The position numbers and the translations under genes are program-made. A stretch of 64,000 nucleotides of DNA from Actinopolyspora mzabensis (lineage in GTDB: Bacteria; Actinomycetota; Actinomycetes; Mycobacteriales; Pseudonocardiaceae), in NCBI RefSeq assembly GCF_900101095.1, contig NZ_FNFM01000001.1, positions 186,001 to 250,000 of the forward strand, read 5' to 3'. Below, in pieces: positions 19,583 through 28,745 of this stretch (positions are counted from its first letter, which is position 1; each line of letters starts with the position of its first letter). The notes below the pieces were generated by a model that worked only from the letters and a program-made list of their open reading frames with translations, searched no databases and was not told the origin of the DNA.

Positions 19583-21385
19583 ATGGCCAACCTGATCAAC
19601 CTGGAATCGGTCGAGAAGAGCCACGGGGTCCGCCCGCTGCTGGACGGAGTCTCGCTCGGCGTGACCGAGACCGACCGCATCGGGGTCGTCGGTCTCAACG
19701 GCGGTGGCAAGACGACCCTGCTCGAGATTCTGACCGGCATCGAAGAACCCGACGCCGGGCGGGTCAACCACACCCGCGATCTGCGCAGCGCGGTCGTGAC
19801 CCAGCGCACCGAGCTGCCCGCCGACGCCACCGTGCGCAACGCGGTGCTCGATCCGCAGGGCTTCACCGCCGAGCACGAGTGGGCCGCCGACCCGAAGGTT
19901 CGCTCCGTGCTCAACGGGCTCGGCATGACCGGGCTCGGTCTGGAGACCAGGGTCGCCGAGTTCTCCGGCGGCGAGCGGCGCCGCGTGGCGCTGGCCGCCG
20001 CGCTGGTGCGCGAGCTCGACCTGCTGGTGCTGGACGAGCCGACCAACCACCTCGACGTCGAAGGGGTGCGCTGGCTGGCCGACCATCTCCTCTCGCGGCG
20101 CTGCGCACTGGTTATCGTCACCCACGACAGGTGGTTCCTCGACGAGGTGTGCAACCGCACCTGGGAGGTCGTCGACGGCCGGGTGGAGCAGTACGAGGGC
20201 GGCTACGCCGACTGGGTCTACGCCAGGGCGGAGCGCGCCAGGATCGCGCAGCAGACCGAGGAGAAACGCCGCAACCTGGCCCGCAAGGAACTCGCCTGGC
20301 TGCAGCGCGGCGCCAAGGCGCGAACCTCCAAGCCGAAGTTCCGGGTGGAGGCGGCGGAAGCGCTGATCTCCGACGTCCCCGAACCCAGGGACACCGTGGA
20401 GCTCGTCTCGTTCGCCAAGCGCCGGTTGGGCAACACGGTGGTCGAGCTGGAGGACGTCGACCTCCGAGTGGCCGACCGCAAGCTGCTGGACAACGTGACC
20501 TGGCGGCTCGGACCTGGTGAGCGGGTCGGTGTGGTGGGGGTCAACGGCTCCGGCAAGACGACGCTGCTGCGGCTGCTGGCAGGCGAGCGGGAGCCCGACG
20601 GTGGCAAGCGGATCGAGGGCAAGACGGTCCGGTTGGCGCACCTCACCCAGGAGCTGCACGACCTGCCCGGCAAGTGGCGCGTGCTGGAGGCGATCGAGGA
20701 CGTCGCCAAGCAGGTGACGCTCGGCAAGTACGAGCTGACCGCCTCCCAGCTGGGTGAGCGGTTCGGCTTCGGGAAGGGCAGGCAGTGGACCAGGGTCGAG
20801 GACCTCTCCGGCGGTGAGCGCCGCAGGTTGCAGCTTGCCAGGCTGCTGATGGACGAGCCCAACGTGCTCGTGCTCGACGAGCCCACCAACGATCTGGACA
20901 TCGACACCCTGCAGCAGCTGGAGGACCTGCTGGACGGTTGGCCCGGAACCCTGGTGGTCGTCTCGCACGACCGCTATCTGGTGGAGCGGGTCTGCGACAA
21001 CGTGGTCGCGCTGTTCGGGGACGGCGGCATCACCCACCTGCCGGGCGGGATCGACGAGTACCTGAACAGGCGTCGCTCGCTGCTGGAGAGCGGGGATCAG
21101 TCCCTCGGCAGGCAGCAGGACGCCGGCGATTCCGGGCAGACCGGAAAGGCGAAGTCGGGTGGCTTGTCCGGTGCGCAGGACCGCGCCACGCGCAAGGAGC
21201 TCTCCCGGCTGGAACGTCAGCTCGACAAGCTCTCCGGGCGCGAGGAGGAGCTGCACAACCAACTTGCCGAGGCCGCCACCGAACCGGAGCGGCTGCAGGA
21301 ACTGAACTCACAGCTGCGCGAACTGCGGGAGCAGAAGGACGATATCGAGTCCCGCTGGATGGAGCTGGCCGACAGTCTGGAGTGA
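19583..21385 (+). CDS. ABC-F family ATPase (Uup/EttA-like)
   Basis: A 600-residue soluble protein with two ABC ATPase domains and no membrane segment. First cassette: GLNGGGKTTLLE, FSGGERRRVALA, LVLDEPTNHLD. Second cassette: GVNGSGKTTLLR, LSGGERRRLQLA, VLVLDEPTNDLD. A linker rich in basic residues (RNLARKELAWLQRGAKARTSK) lies between, and a C-terminal coiled coil (RKELSRLERQLDKLSGREEE and on) resembles Uup. ABC-F proteins act on the ribosome E site or in DNA/ribosome maintenance. Its location after ispE is common in actinobacteria. Confidence 0.92.
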   Translation: MANLINLESVEKSHGVRPLLDGVSLGVTETDRIGVVGLNGGGKTTLLEILTGIEEPDAGRVNHTRDLRSAVVTQRTELPADATVRNAVLDPQGFTAEHEWAADPKVRSVLNGLGMTGLGLETRVAEFSGGERRRVALAAALVRELDLLVLDEPTNHLDVEGVRWLADHLLSRRCALVIVTHDRWFLDEVCNRTWEVVDGRVEQYEGGYADWVYARAERARIAQQTEEKRRNLARKELAWLQRGAKARTSKPKFRVEAAEALISDVPEPRDTVELVSFAKRRLGNTVVELEDVDLRVADRKLLDNVTWRLGPGERVGVVGVNGSGKTTLLRLLAGEREPDGGKRIEGKTVRLAHLTQELHDLPGKWRVLEAIEDVAKQVTLGKYELTASQLGERFGFGKGRQWTRVEDLSGGERRRLQLARLLMDEPNVLVLDEPTNDLDIDTLQQLEDLLDGWPGTLVVVSHDRYLVERVCDNVVALFGDGGITHLPGGIDEYLNRRRSLLESGDQSLGRQQDAGDSGQTGKAKSGGLSGAQDRATRKELSRLERQLDKLSGREEELHNQLAEAATEPERLQELNSQLRELREQKDDIESRWMELADSLE

Positions 21386-21398
21386 TCCTCGGGCGCTG

Positions 21399-21416
21399 CG
21401 ATTTCGCGAGAAATCG
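21399..21416. repeat. Short palindrome, CGATTTC family (copy 4)
   Basis: CGATTTC-GCGA-GAAATCG, perfect, 14 bp after the ABC-F stop and before the acyl-AMP ligase gene. It probably serves as a terminator of the upstream gene. Confidence 0.7.
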
Positions 21417-21531
21417 ACAACCTCGCGGCGGGAGTGGGCCGGCCGGCGGAAGCCGGGATGGACGTGGTTTCGCAGCGCGATCCACCGACGGAGTCGTCCG
21501 GGGCCGTTCCGACACGAAGTAGGCTGGAAGC

Positions 21532-23196
21532 GTGAGCCACTTCACGGAAATGGTGGCCGCCGCGGCCGCCGCGGACCACGGTCCCGGCACTCGCGGCCTC
21601 GTCACCGGTGAGCCGGAGGCGCCCCGCTGCCGAAGTTGGCGGCAGGTGCGCGAGTGTGCGCTGCGGATGTCGACCGCGCTGCGTTCCACCACGGAGTCCC
21701 CGCCGGTGCGCCGTGGTGACGCGGTGGCGGTTCTCGCCGCGAGCCCGGAGTCCGTGGTTCCCGCGGTGCAGGCGGTCTGGCTGGCCGGTGCTTCGGTGAC
21801 GATGCTGCACCAGCCCACGCCGCGCACCGATCTCGAGGTCTGGGCCGCCGACACGTTGCGCGTCACCCGGATGATCGGGGCCGACCTGGTGCTGCTCGGC
21901 GAGCCGTTCCACGAGTTCGCCCCGGTGCTGGCCGAGCAGGGCATCCGGTTCCGCGACCTGGACGAGCTCTCGCGAGCGGAGACCGCGCCGGGCGAGGGGG
22001 TCCCCACCGGTGAGGACGACCTCGCGCTGCTGCAACTGACCAGCGGTTCCTCGGCCGAGCCCAAGGCGGTGCGGATCACGCACGGCAATCTCCACCACAA
22101 CACCCGGGCGATCACGGCCGCCGCGCTGTTGTCTCCCGAGCACGATGTGGCGGTCTCGTGGCTGCCGCTGTTCCACGACATGGGCATGGGCGGTTGTCTG
22201 GCCGTGCCGATGGCCCTGGGGATGCGGCTGGTCAAGGTCACCCCGGCCGATTTCCTGGCGCGCCCATCGCTGTGGCCGGAGCTGATCGGGCGATACGGCG
22301 GCACCGTCACCGCCGCGCCGAACTTCGCCTACGCCATCGCGGCGCGTGGTATGGAACGAGCCGAGGAGGGGAGATTCGACCTGTCCACGCTGCGGTTCGC
22401 GCTCAACGGCGCCGAGCCGGTGGACCCCGGCACGGTGGAACGCTTCCTCACGGCGGGTGCCGGGTTCGGGCTGCGTCCGGAGTGCGTGGTGGGTGCGTTC
22501 GGCATGGCCGAGGCTACCCTGGCCGTCTCGTTCGCACCCGCCCTAGGCGGCATGAGCGTGGACACCGTGGATTCGGAGGAGCTCCGATCGCACCGGCGAG
22601 CCGTTCCCACCGACGCGGGGACTTCTGGTGCGCGCCGGTTCGCGATGCTCGGTCCCCCGCTGCCGGGGATGGAGGTCCTGGTGGTCGACGAGTCCGGTGC
22701 GCCGCTGCCGGAACGCAGCGTGGGGGGACTGCTGATCCGCGGCGCCGCCGTTACCCCCGGCTACCTGACGGTGGACGGACCGGTGGCGGCCACCGACGGG
22801 AACGGTTGGCTGGACACCGGGGACGAGGGCTATCTGGTGGACGGGCAGCTGGTGGTGTGCGGGCGCCGCAAGGAAGTGATCGTGCTCGGCGGCCGTAACG
22901 TACACCCCGCCGACATCGAGCGGGCCGCCTGCACGGTCCGGGGTGTGCGTGCCGGTAACGCCGCCGCGGTGCGCAGGGACGCCGATACGCGGCGGGAGCA
23001 CTTCGCCGTGATCGTGGAGTCCCGTTCGGTGGGCGACGAGACCGAGGAGCGGCGGCTGCGCAAGGAAGTCGCGGCGAAGGTGTTCGGCGAGGTGGGGGCG
23101 CGTCCCGCCACAGTGCTGGTGGTCGCACCGGGCTCGTTGCCCAAGACTCCCTCCGGCAAGCTCCGACGCGGCGCCGGTGCCGAGCTGTTGTCCTGA
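21532..23196 (+). CDS. Fatty acyl-AMP ligase / acyl-CoA synthetase (Pks16-like)
   Basis: A 554-residue adenylate-forming enzyme. The ATP loop is LLQLTSGSSAEPKAVRITHGN; SWLPLFHDMGMGG and LNGAEPVDPGTVERF are typical of fatty acyl-AMP ligases (FAAL/FadD32 group). The C-terminal subdomain has GRRKEVIVLGGRNVHPADIE and the catalytic lysine in LPKTPSGKLRR. It would activate a fatty acid as acyl-adenylate for lipid or polyketide assembly. Its position after ispE and before pth matches the mycobacterial pks16 (Rv1013). GTG at 21532 is the start. Confidence 0.88.
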   Translation: MSHFTEMVAAAAAADHGPGTRGLVTGEPEAPRCRSWRQVRECALRMSTALRSTTESPPVRRGDAVAVLAASPESVVPAVQAVWLAGASVTMLHQPTPRTDLEVWAADTLRVTRMIGADLVLLGEPFHEFAPVLAEQGIRFRDLDELSRAETAPGEGVPTGEDDLALLQLTSGSSAEPKAVRITHGNLHHNTRAITAAALLSPEHDVAVSWLPLFHDMGMGGCLAVPMALGMRLVKVTPADFLARPSLWPELIGRYGGTVTAAPNFAYAIAARGMERAEEGRFDLSTLRFALNGAEPVDPGTVERFLTAGAGFGLRPECVVGAFGMAEATLAVSFAPALGGMSVDTVDSEELRSHRRAVPTDAGTSGARRFAMLGPPLPGMEVLVVDESGAPLPERSVGGLLIRGAAVTPGYLTVDGPVAATDGNGWLDTGDEGYLVDGQLVVCGRRKEVIVLGGRNVHPADIERAACTVRGVRAGNAAAVRRDADTRREHFAVIVESRSVGDETEERRLRKEVAAKVFGEVGARPATVLVVAPGSLPKTPSGKLRRGAGAELLS

Positions 23197-23273
23197 CCAT
23201 CCATCCCGGTGGTGCCCACCCCTGTTACCGGAAGCGGTCAGTCGAGTCCCACTCGGACGGAGCGGACTCGCGT

Positions 23274-23729
23274 CTACCGCACGGTATGCCGCCGTGTGCT
23301 TCGGTGGCGGTGGGCGCGGACGGCAGTGCGCACGAACACCGCTACCGTCACTGTGAAAAGCAGCAGGGTCGCGGCGTTGAGTTGCCAGGGCACCAGGCTC
23401 ATGGTGTGCCCGTCGGGCCACACGCAGTGTGTGGTGACCGGGTAGTAGAACAAGGAGCTGCTCTCGATGCGGACACCGGGTGTCGGCTCCCACGCGGTCG
23501 GTTCGCACACGTCTTCCGGTTGGTTGGCGATGCCGGACCACAGCGCGAGGCTCCGGGAGTCCAGAGTGGCCACTAGCAGCCAGGTCACGAGCTCGCCCCT
23601 CGTCCAGCTGGATCCGCGTCTCGCGAGCGAGAACCGTCCCATCGCGAGGCAGCGCAGCAGCTTGCCGAGGACCAACCACGGAGTGCCGAACGGCAGCAGC
23701 GTGGCGAACTCACTCGCGAGGTCTTCCAC
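23274..23729 (-). CDS. Small membrane protein, paralogue A
   Basis: A 151-residue protein with about three hydrophobic segments (near residues 10-28, 45-62 and 118-137). It has an extracytoplasmic loop carrying two cysteines (EDVCEP, TTHCVW), which may form a disulphide. I do not recognise the family. It is a clear paralogue of the protein at 25189-25644: both share ANQPEDVCE, then PVTTHCVWPDGHTMSLVPWQ and LNAATLL. It lies on the minus strand at the outer edge of a block encoding cell-wall-active proteins. Confidence 0.72.
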   Translation of the reverse strand: MEDLASEFATLLPFGTPWLVLGKLLRCLAMGRFSLARRGSSWTRGELVTWLLVATLDSRSLALWSGIANQPEDVCEPTAWEPTPGVRIESSSLFYYPVTTHCVWPDGHTMSLVPWQLNAATLLLFTVTVAVFVRTAVRAHRHRSTRRHTVR

Positions 23730-23924
23730 GGTTGGACGTCACTGCTTGATCGACGCACCGGTTCGTCGGCTTCCGAACCGAGGTGCGAGTCGGGATTCGG
23801 GACGGCCCGGTCGCACACTACGGAAACCTCGTCCCGGGCGGATCGAGTCCGGGAGGTCCCGATACGCACGTCGGCCCGATCTCCACGGTACGGCAGGAGA
23901 TCGGGCCACCGTGTGATGTGAGGG

Positions 23925-24425
23925 TCAGAGAACATCGACCGTCGCGGGGAGGTCGAGAATACGGCCTATCGTTGTCCCCGAGTCGTCCTCCGGAACGAGC
24001 TCGACAGGTTCCCGCGGTTCGTACTCCGCGCCCCTGGGCGGGAAGCTCTCGAGCCGGCCGACCAGTTCGATCGGCTTCTTCGTGGTCAGGACAAGAGGTT
24101 CTTGCCGTGTTCCACGAGGAGCCACCCGCTCCCGCAGGCCTTTGGGCGGGTTCTCGATCGAGATGGCCAAGCCGGTGATCAGGGGCTGCACGAACCTCGG
24201 CGGGAATTGCCGGATCATGGTCAGTGAACTGTCCGCGTCGGTGTTCTGTTCGACGCGACCCCGTCCGAGATCCCGCTGAGTCGGAGAACTCTGCCGGGGA
24301 GATGCGTCTTCAGGGGAAACCGAGCGTGCTTTCGGGTTTCTGATATCGATGGAAGTGATCCGCCCCGGTGTCACCGGGGGCTCGCCTTCCATGATCACCG
24401 ATCCCGTCACCGGAATCACCTGCAC
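23925..24425 (-). CDS. Hypothetical protein in accessory block
   Basis: Up to 166 residues from GTG 24425. No signal peptide, membrane segment or known motif is visible. The composition is proline- and charge-rich and probably mostly extended (RGAEYEPREPVELVPEDDSG). It is encoded between the paralogous membrane protein and the Tat-exported M15-like protein on the same strand, with short gaps, and so is probably part of the same transcription unit. The start and even the coding status are uncertain. Confidence 0.45.
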   Translation of the reverse strand: MQVIPVTGSVIMEGEPPVTPGRITSIDIRNPKARSVSPEDASPRQSSPTQRDLGRGRVEQNTDADSSLTMIRQFPPRFVQPLITGLAISIENPPKGLRERVAPRGTRQEPLVLTTKKPIELVGRLESFPPRGAEYEPREPVELVPEDDSGTTIGRILDLPATVDVL

Positions 24426-24488
24426 CCCGGCTCGTCCGGAAAGGTTCGGCCGGGGTGGGGCGATGGCACATCGGCTTTTTCCGAGTCG

Positions 24489-25133
24489 TCAGTTGGGCCG
24501 CGCCCGTGCGAGTCGCCGCGGGGCGAAGGCGTTGATGCTGCCCGCTCCCTTGCCCGGTTCGTCGTCCCAGCCGCCGATCTTGGCCGCGAGAGCGCGGTAG
24601 CGGCCACTGGTGGGGGGTGCGGTGATGTGGAAGTGGGACTCCTTGACCGGATCAAGGTCGCCGCCCCAGGCCACGAGTCCTTCGCAGTCGGCGAGGATGT
24701 CGCGGATCACTATCCGCTGCTCCTCGAAGAACCCGTTCTTCGCGCCCACGGGGTAGAACAGCGGTCTGATCGTGATGCCGCTGCCCGACAGGTACGTCGA
24801 CTCGTAGGGAGCCCGGACGCGGGTGTCCGTGGTGTGCCCGGTGATCTCCCCGGGTTGCAGCTGGGACTCGATGTCGTAGACGAACCGCCGTGCCACGTAC
24901 AGCAGCACCGGTGCCGCGGCGGGGGCCAGCTCCACGGACAGGTTGCTGCCCTCAACCGGGAACCGCTCGACCTCGTTCCCGCCGAGAACAGACCAGCCGT
25001 TGACGCTCTTCTGCCGCCGCCACGTCGATGTGGCCGGGGAAGCGAGTGCGGTGGCGGGCAGGGAGGTGAGTGAGGCGGCGCCGAGTGCCATGCCGCCCAG
25101 GGCGAAGAAGTGTCGTCGGTCGATGCTCGTCAT
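24489..25133 (-). CDS. Tat-exported M15 (VanY/CwlK-like) peptidase homologue, probably inactive
   Basis: A 214-residue protein. A twin-arginine signal (IDRRHFFALGGMALGAASL) is followed by a mature domain starting near residue 33. WGGDLDPVKESHFHI at 156-170 corresponds to the WGGDW...MHFE end of M15 D-Ala-D-Ala peptidases. At the place of the first zinc motif (SxHxxGxAxD), residues 116-124 read SGSGITIRP: the His and Asp ligands are missing. It may bind peptidoglycan without cutting it. It is encoded next to a large glycoside-hydrolase-like protein and two membrane paralogues. The M15 assignment is by motif only. Confidence 0.65.
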   Translation of the reverse strand: MTSIDRRHFFALGGMALGAASLTSLPATALASPATSTWRRQKSVNGWSVLGGNEVERFPVEGSNLSVELAPAAAPVLLYVARRFVYDIESQLQPGEITGHTTDTRVRAPYESTYLSGSGITIRPLFYPVGAKNGFFEEQRIVIRDILADCEGLVAWGGDLDPVKESHFHITAPPTSGRYRALAAKIGGWDDEPGKGAGSINAFAPRRLARARPN

Positions 25134-25188
25134 CCTGCTGTCCTTTGATCTCGCGGACGGGTACGTGGCTTCGGGCGGGGGATCGCGT

Positions 25189-25644
25189 CTACGGCGTGGT
25201 GTGGTGCCGTGCTCTCCGGCGCCGATGGGCGCGCAAGGCGGCGTAGGCGGTGACCGCGACCGCCGTTGTGAAAAACAGCAGGGTCGCGGCGTTGAGTTGC
25301 CAGGGCACCAGGCTCATGGTGTGCCCGTCGGGCCACACGCAGTGTGTTGTGACCGGGTAGTCGAAGAGGGAACTGCTCTCGATGTAGACATCGGAGCTCA
25401 GTTTCCACGGGTTCGTTTCGCACACGTCTTCCGGCTGATTGGCGATGCCGGACCACAGCGCGAGATTGTGAGAGTCCAGAGCGGCCACTAACAGCCAGGT
25501 CACGAGCTCGAACATTCCCCACCCGGAGCCGCGTGCTAAAAGTGGTAGCCGCTGCGTCAACAGCATCTGCAGAATTTTGACGAGAATCAGCAGCGGCGTG
25601 GCGAACAGCAGCAGCGTGGTGAACTCGATCGCGAAGTCCTCCAT
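25189..25644 (-). CDS. Small membrane protein, paralogue B
   Basis: A 151-residue membrane protein, the same length as its paralogue at 23274. Near-identical stretches at the protein level (LALWSGIANQPEDVCE, TTHCVWPDGHTMSLVPWQ) are also highly similar in DNA, pointing to recent duplication or conversion. It lies between the large glycoside-hydrolase-like gene and the M15-like gene on the same strand. Function unknown. Paired membrane proteins around secreted wall enzymes suggest a role as an anchor, holin-like pore or protection factor, but this is speculation. Confidence 0.75.
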   Translation of the reverse strand: MEDFAIEFTTLLLFATPLLILVKILQMLLTQRLPLLARGSGWGMFELVTWLLVAALDSHNLALWSGIANQPEDVCETNPWKLSSDVYIESSSLFDYPVTTHCVWPDGHTMSLVPWQLNAATLLFFTTAVAVTAYAALRAHRRRRARHHTTP

Positions 25645-25676
25645 GCTCAGCGATTACTCCTTGATCGACGCACGGC

Positions 25677-28025
25677 TCAGTTTCCTTCCAGGCCGCGCAG
25701 TGAGTTGAGCGTGTCGGCGTAGCCCTGGCAGAACGCACGCAGATCGGACTGGGTGATCGACAGCGGATCGACGAACGTGCCGTTCTGCTTGATGATCAGC
25801 CCCTTGCGGGAGACCGCGTACTTCGTGGCGTCGACGGGGTCGGCGGGTGCGCCGGTCAAGCATGCCACGGCCCCGTTCACGACGTCCGTCGTACTGCCGT
25901 GCCGGTCGGAGAAGAACCTGCCGAAACGGGACTGGTGCCCACCACCGCTGAGCAGGTTCCGGAACTCGGTCACCACGTTCGCGCCCGCCTTGACCGCCAA
26001 GCCGATGTGGTAGCCGTCGACGTCCTCGACCAGGTCGTTCAGCATGAACGTCGTCCGCACGTTCGACTTCGCCAGCCGGTCCATGGCGTACTTGTGGCCG
26101 TCCTTGTTCTCGTCCTCGTCCCGGACCCACTCGCCGTAGAAGGTGATCAGATCACCGCACCAACCACCCAGGTCACCGAGTTCGATCCCGGCGCCCTTAC
26201 CCGCCCCCTCCAGGAGGTAGGCGTTCGCCGTGGCGCACAGGTGATCCACGTGGATCGTCACCCCGGCGGAGGGGTCCTGGTAGTTGTGGTGCTTGGAAGT
26301 CCGCAGACCGGCATTACGGCACTTCGCGACGAAACCTTCGTCTACGAGCTCGAAGGTAGCGCGCCACTTCCAGTCGTTGTACTTGGGATAGCGCATCCAC
26401 TCCAGCGTGAGCTTGGAGGCGCGGGACGAGTCGTAGGACTGCGCCAGCTCGTAGACCTCTTCCAGGTAGGCCAGGAAGTCGTCCACGGGAGTGGTGTCGC
26501 GGTTGATCGAGTCGGCCCCGAAGTCCTTGCCCGGTCGGTGAACCACTCGGTCGAGGTCGAAGACGTCATCGCCGTTGTGGAACTCGAACTCCTTGATCTG
26601 GTTGAACGCCCAGTTCAGCGGCAGCGGGAAACCGAGGTTGCCGGAGAAGCCCCAGGACATGCCGGACACGAAGGAGTGCGAGACGTATGCCTCGGAGCTG
26701 ACTCGGGCGCACACGTTCCGCGAGCCGTACACGCCGGGGAGGAATCTGCTCCCCTGGCTGTTGAGGGCGCCCTGCACCCCCTGGAAGTAGGGGATGATGT
26801 TCGAGGTGATCTCCGGATCCGTGGCGTCGTAGTCGACGGCGAAGTAGATCACGGTTCCCCAGTTGAACCCGTAGTGCTCGCCACGCTCGTGGGCTTGCAG
26901 TCCGTGCTGGTATCCGGAGGAGTAGTTGAAGTCCTCCAGATCGCGAGCGTTGTACTGCCAGATCGGGAAGCATCGCAGACCCGCGTCGAAGATATTCTGC
27001 AGCTCCCCGTCCTTGATCTCCTTGTCCAGGTCGCTGCTCGGGGGCTCGGCGAGGTAGCGGCCCACAGCGCGGTAGCCGGCCTCGTACAACGCCCGGGCGC
27101 GGGAAGCGGTGATGGTGAACCGCGTGTCACACGAGTCGGCCGGGCGGTCGGGGTCACCCGTGGACACCAGCAGCTGCGCCCAGGTCGTGAAATCGCCGTC
27201 GCCGGTGACGGGCAGCGCGGAGAACTCCTGGAACTCCCTGACGAACGTGGCCGTCGCGGATGTGTAGTTGTCCCGGAACCCCACGCCGGCCGGTGCACCG
27301 GGCACCGGTTCGTTGAAGATGCACGCGGCGTGGAACAGCTGGGTGATCGGACCGGAGGAACCGACGGACTGCGGGTTCCGCCTGAGCCCCTCCTCGGTGC
27401 CGGGGCCGAAGTTCCCGTTCGGACCGGGAACGTTCATCTCGTACTGCAGGGCCTTCATCAACGCCTGCTGCACGTCGCGCGAGAAATGACCCTCGCACGG
27501 GCCGATGAAGTAGTTCGGTCTCGTCCAGTACCGGCCGTTCAACCAGCGCTGGATCTCCCGCACCTCCTGCCTACCGCCGCCGAGGATGATGTAGGCGTCC
27601 ATCGTCAGCAACGCCTTGAAGATCTTCGGGGTGACCTGGCCGCCGGAGGTTCCCGTCCCGCCCTCCGGCAGGCCCATGTTGACCCGCATCTCCTTGACGG
27701 CCTCGGTGGTGACGGTTCCGTAACCGCCGTAGCTGTTCGCGCCCCAGTAGCCCTTGCAGAACAGGGCGTGCTGGATGATCCGCACGATGTTTGGGCTGGT
27801 GTCCCATCCGAACCCGATGTCACCGAGTTCACGCACCCCCTCGAGGGTGCCGGGACCGAAGTTGGCGACCACCGGCGAGATGCCCAGTTCGTGCTGCAGC
27901 CCCATCGTGAGGGACCACATGGTGCTCCACCCGGTGCGGCCGTCCTCGTCGCATTTCTGGTATCCGGCCACGTTGCCGTAGGTGGCATTCACCCATTGCT
28001 GGGCTTTGAGAACCTTTTCGTCCAT
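25677..28025 (-). CDS. DUF1906 glycoside-hydrolase-like protein with peptidoglycan-binding repeats
   Basis: A 782-residue protein. Residues 1-290 contain peptidoglycan-binding-type modules marked by NFGPGT (about 56 and 205) and by QRWLNGRYWT. Residues about 300-490 form a DUF1906 (Rv2525c-like) TIM-barrel domain: AGYRAVGRYL, then IYFAVDYDATD with the candidate catalytic acids, and PGVYGSRNVC. The 290-residue C-terminus is not recognised. There is no evident Sec or Tat signal at the chosen ATG (28025, ribosome site GAGGTG), although wall binding implies export. The extra 47 residues of the longer frame do not add one. The export route is unexplained. Confidence 0.82.
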   Translation of the reverse strand: MDEKVLKAQQWVNATYGNVAGYQKCDEDGRTGWSTMWSLTMGLQHELGISPVVANFGPGTLEGVRELGDIGFGWDTSPNIVRIIQHALFCKGYWGANSYGGYGTVTTEAVKEMRVNMGLPEGGTGTSGGQVTPKIFKALLTMDAYIILGGGRQEVREIQRWLNGRYWTRPNYFIGPCEGHFSRDVQQALMKALQYEMNVPGPNGNFGPGTEEGLRRNPQSVGSSGPITQLFHAACIFNEPVPGAPAGVGFRDNYTSATATFVREFQEFSALPVTGDGDFTTWAQLLVSTGDPDRPADSCDTRFTITASRARALYEAGYRAVGRYLAEPPSSDLDKEIKDGELQNIFDAGLRCFPIWQYNARDLEDFNYSSGYQHGLQAHERGEHYGFNWGTVIYFAVDYDATDPEITSNIIPYFQGVQGALNSQGSRFLPGVYGSRNVCARVSSEAYVSHSFVSGMSWGFSGNLGFPLPLNWAFNQIKEFEFHNGDDVFDLDRVVHRPGKDFGADSINRDTTPVDDFLAYLEEVYELAQSYDSSRASKLTLEWMRYPKYNDWKWRATFELVDEGFVAKCRNAGLRTSKHHNYQDPSAGVTIHVDHLCATANAYLLEGAGKGAGIELGDLGGWCGDLITFYGEWVRDEDENKDGHKYAMDRLAKSNVRTTFMLNDLVEDVDGYHIGLAVKAGANVVTEFRNLLSGGGHQSRFGRFFSDRHGSTTDVVNGAVACLTGAPADPVDATKYAVSRKGLIIKQNGTFVDPLSITQSDLRAFCQGYADTLNSLRGLEGN

Positions 28026-28745
28026 GTGTTTCGGATCACCTCTTCGATCGGTTTGGACGCGCAGGAATGCGGGCCGGTCTAAAAGGGTGACGCCCCGCGG
28101 TGTTGCCTGCGGTTGCCAACGGGTGACAGCGAGAAGGGGAGGTTCCGTTTCCCCGGTTCCTCTCACCGTGACTTCTTATGAGAACGTCGTGGAGCATAGT
28201 CATGATGGCGATTTAGTGCTACCCCTGAGTGAATCAGGGTTCTCGTGTGTTGTGTCCTTCTGGAGTATTGACTTTGTCGGCTGGTTGCAATATCTGGGAG
28301 TGCGAAGTTGTTGACGGTTTTCGGTGCGCAGAGCTGGGATGCAGGGCGCTGAAGCCGTGTCGGGCAGGGTGGACGAATCCATCACGAAAGATTTCCTCGG
28401 TACTCGGCACGTAGTGGGACGGCGTTGTCGCTTCCGTTTCCTAGTTGGCTCTGAACTGGGAAAACCGTGAAAAATTCATCCTGTTGGGCCTTTGGCCCGA
28501 AGGTCCGGACGACTCCCCGGTGAGGTGTACATCACACAGTGTTGCCGCGGAATTGTCCGTGATGCAGGATGTTTCGACGGCGTCGAGATTGAAAAAATTT
28601 ACCTGGGGGTGTTCGTAGTCTTCTGACGTGTCGATCTTGTTTGGTGCCGCCCGTGCGGTGCTCTAAAAGTGACATGTGGCGCTGTTGGCGTCTCATGTGA
28701 CTTCGTTTGGTGAGAACCTGTTTTTTGTCTTTTTGGGGTTTATTG
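28026..28745. other. Long, AT-richer intergenic region
   Basis: About 720 bp without a convincing gene between divergent genes. The base composition is visibly lower in GC than neighbours, especially 28420-28745. Inverted repeats seen: CCCTGA-GTGAA-TCAGGG near 28216-28232 and GGGCC-TTT-GGCCC at 28486-28498. It presumably carries the promoters for the large minus-strand gene and the secreted protein at 28746. Confidence 0.5.

Noticed and set aside
18743..21262. 839-codon open frame antisense to ispE and the ABC-F gene
   Set aside because: No domain character; it crosses two well-supported genes.
25899..28082. 727-codon open frame antisense to the DUF1906 protein
   Set aside because: Composition is that of a reverse-strand shadow (runs of V, L, G, R) and it has no motifs; the sense frame has recognisable domains.
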